From Candidatus Wolframiiraptor sp. EX4484-121 (lineage in GTDB: Archaea > Thermoproteota > Nitrososphaeria_A > Caldarchaeales > Wolframiiraptoraceae): a DNA stretch of 5,132 nt. The DNA lies in the NCBI GenBank assembly GCA_002255105.1, contig NJEK01000057.1, positions 1 to 5,132 on the forward strand. Reading direction: 5' to 3'. Under the pieces are notes generated by a model, which was not told where the DNA came from, did no database searches, and saw nothing but the letters and a program-made list of their open reading frames with translations. Made by a program: the position numbers and the translations under genes. Every line of letters begins with the position of its first letter. The first letter of the stretch is position 1. Positions 1 through 4,063 of the stretch are shown in pieces.

Positions 1-92
1 ACCTTCTCAAGCTTTCAAAGCGTTATGTTGTTAGAGGGGTGGTGATGCTTGGCGAGGAGGATCAAGAAGAGATATCTGGCGATAGTCTCTGA
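1..92 (+). CDS. 3' end of an upstream gene (frame uncertain, possibly the RNase P subunit Rpp30)
   Basis: The window opens inside a + strand gene whose start is off the left edge. The best-looking frame starts at position 3 and reads LLKLSKRYVVRGVVML, then an acidic tail, to a TGA at 90-92; its codons (aag, gag, gat, gtg) look like those of the neighbours. It would overlap pop5 by 44 bases. The other two frames are also open at the edge: one ends at TAG 32-34, the other at TGA 43-45, which lies in the pop5 ribosome-binding region. Known archaeal genomes such as Methanothermobacter place the Rpp30 gene next to pop5, and the basic hydrophobic end is compatible with an Rpp30 C-terminus, but the fragment is too short to identify. 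Both the frame choice and the identity are inference. Confidence 0.3.
   Translation, partial: LLKLSKRYVVRGVVMLGEEDQEEISGDSL
36..42 (+). promoter_or_regulatory. Shine-Dalgarno site for pop5
   Basis: The purine-rich GGGGTGG and the following GGTGATG (41-47) match the archaeal Shine-Dalgarno consensus GGAGGTGAT. Aligning GGTG at 38-41 leaves about six to seven bases before the TTG at 49, close to the spacing seen upstream of scpA and scpB in this window. This supports the TTG rather than the out-of-frame ATG at 45 as the start. Confidence 0.55.
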
Positions 93-369
93 GCCGAGGC
101 AGCCTCCAAGCAAGATGATGGAAGCGTTACTCTCCTCATATGAGGAGCTCTTCGGGAAGCTGGGCCTAGCATCCGCAGGTCTTAAGCTGATCAGAGGATA
201 TCAGGATAAGGGTCTCATGATAGTTAGATGCACGCTAGAGTCTCTTCCCAAGGTCTTATTGGCGTCAGCATCGATAAGAGAGCTGAATGGAAATGAGACG
301 GCCTTCAGGGTGCTCGCCGTAAGCGGGACCATAAAAAGCCTGATGAGAAAGACCTCCTCTTTAGGCTAG
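49..369 (+). CDS. rnp2: Ribonuclease P protein component 2 (Pop5 / Rpp14 family)
   Basis: Pop5 is a protein subunit of archaeal RNase P. It pairs with Rpp30 and helps the RNA subunit remove 5' leaders from precursor tRNA. The 106-residue product carries the family landmarks in order: KRYLAIVSE near the N-terminus (residues 7-15), GLMIVRC (55-61) on the central strand, and VSGTIKSLMRK (91-101), which closely resembles the VSGTIKRLKRK of the Pyrococcus protein. The length is slightly below the usual 110-120 residues, mainly because both ends are short. The start is TTG, chosen for the purine-rich ribosome-binding sequence just upstream. The upstream gene probably overlaps or abuts it, suggesting co-transcription. 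The TAG stop shares a CTAG palindrome with the stop of the convergent tatC gene. The proteasome/exosome genes that often follow pop5 in archaea are absent here. Confidence 0.93.
   Translation: MARRIKKRYLAIVSEPRQPPSKMMEALLSSYEELFGKLGLASAGLKLIRGYQDKGLMIVRCTLESLPKVLLASASIRELNGNETAFRVLAVSGTIKSLMRKTSSLG
333..337 (-). terminator. Candidate T-run terminator for tatC, inside pop5
   Basis: On the minus strand the sequence GGCTTTTTAT lies about 29 bases past the tatC stop codon. Archaeal RNA polymerase stops at short T-runs, and because tatC and pop5 share their stop codon any tatC terminator must lie inside pop5. A run of five T is at the weak end, so this is a suggestion only. Confidence 0.35.
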
Positions 370-1262
370 ACCTGAGATTTCCCGCAGTGGGGGCAGAAGA
401 TCTTCCCATCTAGAGGGTTGCCGCAGAACTTGCACTTATCGACCTTCGGAGCTTCTTCAACCACCTCTTGCTCCCTCCGCCTCTCATATCTCTTCGCCAC
501 GAGGATCCCTCCTTCGAGCAGCGCGACGAAGACCCCTAGAAGTATCAGGTTTGTGAACATTCCTCCATCCGGAGTTATTATCGCCGCCACGATGTACATG
601 GCGCCATAGATCCACTTTCTATTCCTCTCGATGGCTCCGGTGCTCAGCAAGCCTACCCTAACGAGCAGGACGAGTATCGTTGGGGTCGTGAAAACCACCC
701 CGGTTGCGAGGGTCACTATCAGGATGGTCATGTAGAAGTCCATTATCGTGATTATCGGCTGAGCTCCGACGAGCTCGAAGAAGATGATCATCGCCTTGAA
801 GGTGAAGGGGGTTATGATGTATAAGCCGAACATCAACCCTGCCAAGAACAAGCCGAGAAACGCGGCGAGAAACGGGTATATCATCCTCCTTTCATGAGGA
901 TAAAGGGCGGGGTCAACGTACTTGAAGATCTCGTATCCGATGACGGGGCTGCTGAACGCCAGGCCGAAGACGAGAGACGCTATGAAGTAGATCTCGAGAG
1001 GCGCGGTGATTTTCTCCCCTATCAGCTGCATGACCTCAGGCATGACCATGGCTCTAAGCTGGTCGAGCACCAGAGAAACGACGGGCTTATACAATCCTCC
1101 TAGGATCTCCCATGGGGAGTAAATATGAGCTGGGAAAACCAGCATTATCGCGGTCATTACGCCGACCGTTATCAAGCAGATCTTGAGCCTGTCCCTAAGC
1201 TCTATCAGATGCTCGAGCAGGGTCATCTCCTTCATGTCTCTAGGCTTCTCCGACGGCGTCAT
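366..1262 (-). CDS. tatC: Sec-independent (twin-arginine) protein translocase TatC with C-terminal zinc ribbon
   Basis: TatC is the membrane receptor that binds twin-arginine signal peptides and recruits TatA to export folded proteins. The 298-residue product has six predicted membrane helices (about 26-44, 91-113, 127-153, 179-201, 217-231, 235-256). The N-terminal HLIELRDRL (18-26) contains the conserved Glu21 and Arg23 of the signal-binding site, PALYPHERR (118-126) contains the conserved Glu124, and ITPDGG has Asp232. The E. coli Glu170 position (FExP) is Thr192 here (FTTP). After helix 6 comes a basic cytoplasmic tail ending in a CxxC-x9-CxxC zinc ribbon (Cys277, 280, 290, 293), absent from standard TatC. 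I chose the ATG at 1262 because GGAGG sits seven bases upstream; an in-frame ATG at 1280 would add MTGGGG but has a poor ribosome site. The tatA gene lies 142 bases upstream on the same strand. Confidence 0.95.
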   Translation of the reverse strand: MTPSEKPRDMKEMTLLEHLIELRDRLKICLITVGVMTAIMLVFPAHIYSPWEILGGLYKPVVSLVLDQLRAMVMPEVMQLIGEKITAPLEIYFIASLVFGLAFSSPVIGYEIFKYVDPALYPHERRMIYPFLAAFLGLFLAGLMFGLYIITPFTFKAMIIFFELVGAQPIITIMDFYMTILIVTLATGVVFTTPTILVLLVRVGLLSTGAIERNRKWIYGAMYIVAAIITPDGGMFTNLILLGVFVALLEGGILVAKRYERRREQEVVEEAPKVDKCKFCGNPLDGKIFCPHCGKSQV

Positions 1263-1269
1263 TCCTCCG

Positions 1270-1274
1270 CCTCC
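1270..1274 (-). promoter_or_regulatory. Shine-Dalgarno site deciding the tatC start
   Basis: GGAGG on the minus strand lies seven bases before the ATG at 1262-1260. If translation began at the upstream in-frame ATG (1280-1278), the same bases would encode an odd Gly run, which is better read as an untranslated ribosome-binding site. Confidence 0.6.
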
Positions 1275-1306
1275 AGTCATCCTGAAAAACAGAGCATCAT
1301 CTCACC

Positions 1307-1314
1307 TAAAAATT
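1307..1314 (-). promoter_or_regulatory. Possible TATA box for tatC
   Basis: AATTTTTA on the minus strand follows a purine-rich stretch (GATAGG) that could act as a TFB recognition element. A start site about 27 bases downstream would fall near 1283 and give a leader of about 20 bases containing the GGAGG site. That agrees with the chosen tatC start, but the box is a poor match to TTTATATA. Confidence 0.3.
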
Positions 1315-1340
1315 CCTATCTCTCGGGCTGTTAACCTGCT

Positions 1341-1345
1341 AAAAA
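1341..1345 (-). terminator. Candidate T-run terminator after tatA
   Basis: On the minus strand CCTCTTTTTAG lies about 60 bases past the tatA stop and upstream of the possible tatC promoter. A pyrimidine-rich run ending in five T is the usual form of an archaeal terminator. It may only attenuate, letting part of the tatA transcripts continue into tatC. Confidence 0.35.
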
Positions 1346-1404
1346 GAGGTGTCATCTATTGAAGCGAGCTAGCGGAGGTTAGGGGATTAAGTTTTGTCAG
1401 CGAG

Positions 1405-1731
1405 CTACTTCTTCTTTGTAAGCTTCAAGATCTCTTCCGCTATCTGGTCTCTGGTCTTGCCCTCCGTGCTTATGCCTAGCTCCTTAGCCACTTCCAAGAG
1501 CTTGTCATCGACCTTTTTCAGCTCCGAGGTAGCTTCGGACACGGTCTCAGTAATGGGCTTAACCGCCTCCTTAACCTCCTTCTCCGCCTTCTCAACCTCC
1601 TTGGTTGCTTTCTGGAACTCCTTCTTCGCTTCTCCAAATGCTCTAGCGATCTTGGGCAGCTGAGATGGACCCCACAGGAGCAGAACCACCAAGACTATTG
1701 CAACCACGATCCATTCTATACCCGTAATCAT
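1405..1731 (-). CDS. tatA: Twin-arginine translocase pore subunit TatA, with extended C-terminal module
   Basis: TatA oligomerises with TatC to form the transient pathway for folded proteins. The 108-residue product has the family architecture: a short external N-terminus, one membrane helix (about 5-20), a Gly-Pro hinge, the amphipathic helix SQLPKIARAFGEAKKEFQKA (23-42), and a long charged region rich in Lys, Glu and Ala (43-75). The usual Phe-Gly at the hinge is Trp-Gly (WGPSQLP). Residues 78-104 form a separate predicted unit, KLLEVAKELGIST followed by EGKTRDQIAEEILKL, that looks like the Rho-N/HeH two-helix fold; that assignment is from pattern memory and tentative. The ATG at 1731 lies about 34 bases from the centre of a strong TATA box, so the mRNA has almost no leader. 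TatA heads the leftward tat genes and is divergent from rps13. No tatB is present, as usual in archaea. Confidence 0.94.
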   Translation of the reverse strand: MITGIEWIVVAIVLVVLLLWGPSQLPKIARAFGEAKKEFQKATKEVEKAEKEVKEAVKPITETVSEATSELKKVDDKLLEVAKELGISTEGKTRDQIAEEILKLTKKK

Positions 1732-1746
1732 TTTTCTCGGATTCTA

Positions 1747-1779
1747 TCCTAAGAGACCCACATATAAGTTTTCTTAGGA
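1747..1779. repeat. 8-bp perfect inverted repeat around the tatA TATA box
   Basis: TCCTAAGA at 1747-1754 and its exact reverse complement TCTTAGGA at 1772-1779 are separated by 17 bases that contain the tatA TATA box. The arms are 25 bases apart centre to centre. The placement suggests an operator for a dimeric regulator or a looped site, but no regulator is encoded nearby. Confidence 0.45.
1761..1768 (-). promoter_or_regulatory. TATA box and BRE of the tatA promoter
   Basis: On the minus strand AGAAAACTTATATG combines an A-rich TFB recognition element with CTTATATG, a close match to the archaeal TATA consensus. A start site about 27 bases downstream falls near 1738, seven bases before the tatA ATG. 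Confidence 0.7.
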
Positions 1780-1800
1780 GAGCTCGGCTCAACGATCCTT

Positions 1801-1816
1801 AACCAACATTTATTAG
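1801..1816 (+). promoter_or_regulatory. BRE/TATA box of the rps13 promoter
   Basis: AACCAACA followed by TTTATTAG (1809-1816) fits a BRE plus TATA box. The TATA centre lies about 27 bases before the rps13 ATG, so transcription should begin at or within a base or two of the start codon. This is the standard geometry of a leaderless archaeal gene. Confidence 0.65.
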
Positions 1817-1839
1817 AACGGCTAGGGTTATCGGGGTGG

Positions 1840-2301
1840 ATGAGCGGAGCTTCAGCTCAAGAGTTTAAGCCGATAGTAAGGTTCCTCGGCACAGACCTAG
1901 ATGGATCTTTAAAGATCCCCTACGCCTTGGCGGCGGTTAAGGGGATAGGGGTGATGCTTGGATACGCGATCTCCAGGGTCGCGGGGGTCGATGTCGAGAA
2001 GAGGCTTGGATTTCTGAGCGAGGAGGAGCTTAAGAGGCTTGAGGAGGTCGCTAAAGACCCTCTAGGCCACGGCATTCCAGCTTGGATGCTTAATCGGAGA
2101 AAGGATCCTGTCACGGGGAAAGACCTTCAGCTCTATGGCTCGGACCTCGTCTACGCGATCAGGGAGGACATCCAGCGGGAGATGAGGATAAAATCTTGGA
2201 GGGGGATCAGGCACTCGCTCGGGCTTAAGGTCCGCGGCCAGAGGACGAGAACTACTGGAAGATTCGGCACGGCTGTAGGCGTGTCGAGGAGAAGGCAGTA
2301 G
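1840..2301 (+). CDS. rps13: Small-subunit ribosomal protein S13 (uS13), archaeal type
   Basis: S13 sits in the head of the 30S subunit, contacts S19 and 16S rRNA, and forms inter-subunit bridges to the 50S. The 153-residue product is full length for the archaeal/eukaryal form (S18 in eukaryotes). It shows IVRFLGTDLDG (12-22), the KGIG helix-hairpin-helix turn (34-37), GIPAWMLNRRKD (78-89), and the signature IKSWRGIRHSLGLKVRGQRT (117-136), ending in a basic tail. The ATG at 1840 directly abuts GGGGTGG, too close for a normal ribosome site; with the TATA box 27 bases upstream this indicates leaderless translation. The gene is usually followed by rps4, rps11 and rpoD in archaea; here a membrane protein follows after 4 bases, so the conserved cluster has been broken. 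Confidence 0.97.
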   Translation: MSGASAQEFKPIVRFLGTDLDGSLKIPYALAAVKGIGVMLGYAISRVAGVDVEKRLGFLSEEELKRLEEVAKDPLGHGIPAWMLNRRKDPVTGKDLQLYGSDLVYAIREDIQREMRIKSWRGIRHSLGLKVRGQRTRTTGRFGTAVGVSRRRQ

Positions 2302-2305
2302 CGGC

Positions 2306-2872
2306 TTGGCTCCAGTTATGAGAAAGAGGATCACATCCTCTTTCAGGTATTTTGGGGTATTGGCTCTGGCCGTGGGATGGCTCACAATAATCGGCTCAGC
2401 GGCCCTTAATCCTTGGTTCTCTCTAACCAGAAACGCTTTAAGCGATTTAGGGGCCATGGGAGTTGAGAATGCGTGGATGTTTAATCTCGGGATAACGGTG
2501 GCGGGGATCCTCGCAACCCTGTACTCCACGTATTTGATCTGGATTTCGAGAAGCAGGCTTGAAGTTCTCGCCTCCTCCATTCTCCTTTTCTCAGCACTCC
2601 ATCTCATATTGATAGGAGTCTTCCCCGAGGGAACCTATCCTCACCTACTCGTCTCCTTCGAGTTCTTCATTCTCATGGGGTTCTCGATCCTGGCCTTCGG
2701 CGCGGCTTTGATCTCCCTCGGAGAAATGAGGCTCGGCCTAGCCTTCATGTCCCTCTCGACGATGGGGTTCGTGGGAGCGGCTTTCATCCCCTGGCCGTCG
2801 ATCGGGTTTCTAGAGGTCTTTGCGATAACCCTTATCAGCGTGTGGGTTCTCATGATGCTGAGGCGATATTAA
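2306..2872 (+). CDS. Six-helix membrane protein of the DUF998 family, function unknown
   Basis: The 188-residue product has six predicted membrane helices (about 15-34, 60-80, 87-104, 116-138, 141-162, 167-184) and almost no soluble part. It carries the marks of DUF998: an NALSDLG motif in the first loop (43-49), FNLGITVAGIL at the start of helix 2 (59-69), GVFPEGTYPH after helix 3 (104-113) and FFILMG in helix 4 (120-125). The conserved Asp, the Pro-Glu and the His of these loops are candidate functional residues, but no biochemical activity is established for the family as far as I know. The start may be TTG 2306, four bases after the rps13 stop, or ATG 2318; neither has a strong ribosome site. 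Proximity to rps13 implies co-transcription and perhaps translational reinitiation rather than shared function. Its TAA shares a TTAA palindrome with the scpB stop. Confidence 0.85.
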   Translation: MAPVMRKRITSSFRYFGVLALAVGWLTIIGSAALNPWFSLTRNALSDLGAMGVENAWMFNLGITVAGILATLYSTYLIWISRSRLEVLASSILLFSALHLILIGVFPEGTYPHLLVSFEFFILMGFSILAFGAALISLGEMRLGLAFMSLSTMGFVGAAFIPWPSIGFLEVFAITLISVWVLMMLRRY

Positions 2873-3408
2873 CCCTTCCTCCGACCCTCTCCCATGCTCT
2901 TCAATTTCTCTCTTAGCTTCCTCTTTATCAGCTTTGGATCGTTCTCGATCCCATAGAGCTCGGCGAAGAGGGGTGTGGTTTTCAGGATGAGGGTTCTCCC
3001 AGATTTTTCAGCCTCAATCAACCCTTTCTCCAAGAGTATCTTAACATGCTTGTACGCTGATCCTCCCCTGGCTTCTGCGACCCTGCTCTGCTCGATGGGC
3101 TGATGATAGGCTATGAAGGATAAGGTTCTCATGACTCCCCTGCTGAGAAGAGGCTTCCTCAAGATCCTCCTAACAAGCTCCATGTACTCCCTCCTCAGCT
3201 TAAGATAGTATCGATCTCCTGGAAGCTCTACCAGCTCAAGGGCTCGGGAGTTCTCCCGATAATGCTTCTTAAGCTCCTCGATCGCGCTGAGAACCAGCTT
3301 CTTCGACCTGGTCTCGCAGATTCTCATTATCATGTTCAGGGGGACGGGTTTTCCGGCTGAATAGAGGATCGCCTCAATCCTCGCCTTTAACTCCTCCGGA
3401 TCCACCAT
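2869..3408 (-). CDS. scpB: Segregation and condensation protein ScpB
   Basis: ScpB is the winged-helix (kite) subunit that dimerises and binds the middle of the kleisin ScpA in the SMC condensin complex, which organises and helps segregate the chromosome. The 179-residue product has two winged-helix domains: about 1-70 (LKARIEAILYSAGKPVPLN) and 85-153, the latter with LSRGVMRTLSFIAYHQPI, then a recognition segment VAEARGGSAYKHVKILLEKG and a wing ending TTPLFAELYGIE, all close to the bacterial pattern. The C-terminus is strongly basic. The ATG at 3408 is supported by GGTGA six bases upstream, the same spacing as for scpA. The gene overlaps the 3' end of scpA by 35 bases, so translation is probably coupled. 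It is the last gene of the smc-scpA-scpB operon. Confidence 0.94.
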   Translation of the reverse strand: MVDPEELKARIEAILYSAGKPVPLNMIMRICETRSKKLVLSAIEELKKHYRENSRALELVELPGDRYYLKLRREYMELVRRILRKPLLSRGVMRTLSFIAYHQPIEQSRVAEARGGSAYKHVKILLEKGLIEAEKSGRTLILKTTPLFAELYGIENDPKLIKRKLREKLKSMGEGRRKG

Positions 3409-4063
3409 TCCATTTCACCGCTATCAGCTTAAACTCATCATCTTCTATAAGCTCGACAGCTCCTCTGGCCGCCGCGAACAGAAGCAGTATGAACCTCCTC
3501 GCGGCCTCGAGCTTATCCACTCCCTCGAACACCTCGTTTAACCCTATTATCTCCTTGTCCCCGAACATTCTCCGAAGTCCGTCTAGAAACTCTTCGAGCC
3601 TCTCCTCGAGCTTTATCAGGAACTCATCGATCTTAACGTCAAACACGGCTAGAAGAGCTTTCTCCTCCTCTCCGCCATCATTCCTCCGATCAGCCTTGGA
3701 GAAGACCTCCCTCAAGGCTCGGATGAGCTCATTCACGGTAACGACCATGAACTCGGGCATGCAGGGTAGATCTACCGGAGGCGGGACGACCAAAACCTCC
3801 CTCTCTCCCCCGCTATCTTCGATCCCAGGTCTATCGGCTTTCAGCAGAAGCTCCGTCTTCATCCTGTGGATCGTGGCGGCGGAGCAGGCTGCGACCCCGC
3901 ATGAGCTTAGGTCGAGGAGGCTTCTTCTCTCGAGCTCCTCCATCAGAGCCCTTATCATCTCGACGAGCCTTATCTGCCAGGGCTTCACGCGATTAAGCTT
4001 CGTAACGTCGAATAGGATCCTCCACCTCGGGTCGCTCCAGATCGTGATCGTCTTCTCAGCCAC
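3374..4063 (-). CDS. scpA: Segregation and condensation protein ScpA (kleisin)
   Basis: ScpA is the kleisin that bridges the two SMC heads: its N-terminal helices bind the neck of one SMC and its C-terminal winged helix binds the cap of the other, closing the ring. The 229-residue product opens with FDVTKLNRVKPWQIRLVEM (18-36), the archaeal kleisin motif, followed by a helical bundle ending IHRMKTELLLK (65-75). A proline-rich linker with PPPVDLP (94-100), the likely ScpB-binding segment, leads to the C-terminal winged helix (about 165-218). The final residues form a Gly-rich tail overprinted on the scpB start. The GTG start at 4063 overlaps the smc stop region by 8 bases and has a perfect Shine-Dalgarno site inside smc. 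Two cysteines in the N-terminal domain (55 and 60) are unremarkable. Confidence 0.94.
   Translation of the reverse strand: MAEKTITIWSDPRWRILFDVTKLNRVKPWQIRLVEMIRALMEELERRSLLDLSSCGVAACSAATIHRMKTELLLKADRPGIEDSGGEREVLVVPPPVDLPCMPEFMVVTVNELIRALREVFSKADRRNDGGEEEKALLAVFDVKIDEFLIKLEERLEEFLDGLRRMFGDKEIIGLNEVFEGVDKLEAARRFILLLFAAARGAVELIEDDEFKLIAVKWNGGSGGVKGED
3415..3419 (-). promoter_or_regulatory. Shine-Dalgarno site for scpB inside scpA
   Basis: GGTGA on the minus strand is six bases before the scpB ATG at 3408 and lies within scpA codons for Ala-Val-Lys. It decides the scpB start and therefore the 35-base overlap. Confidence 0.65.

Noticed and set aside
1277..1300. A seven-codon minus-strand leader frame (MMLCFSG) whose TGA overlaps the upstream tatC ATG, preceded by AGGTGAG
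   Set aside because: The ribosome-like site abuts the ATG with too little spacing, and the likely tatC transcript start near 1283 would lie inside this frame. It is probably chance.
1332..1381. Inverted repeat TAACCT / AGGTTA in the tatA-tatC gap
   Set aside because: The arms are only six bases, separated by 38 bases and not extended, which is expected by chance.
1394..1663. An 89-codon plus-strand frame opposite tatA
   Set aside because: Its Ser/Phe-rich sequence is the mirror of the Lys/Glu-rich TatA helix region.
2062..2607. A 181-codon open frame on the minus strand spanning the rps13/DUF998 junction
   Set aside because: It runs across two well-supported genes in antisense, has no family pattern and has low-complexity Ser/Pro/Arg stretches typical of a shadow frame.
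2873..2925. Pyrimidine-rich tract after the DUF998 stop as a plus-strand terminator
   Set aside because: The tract is the complement of the Lys/Arg/Glu codons at the scpB end and contains no run longer than three T.
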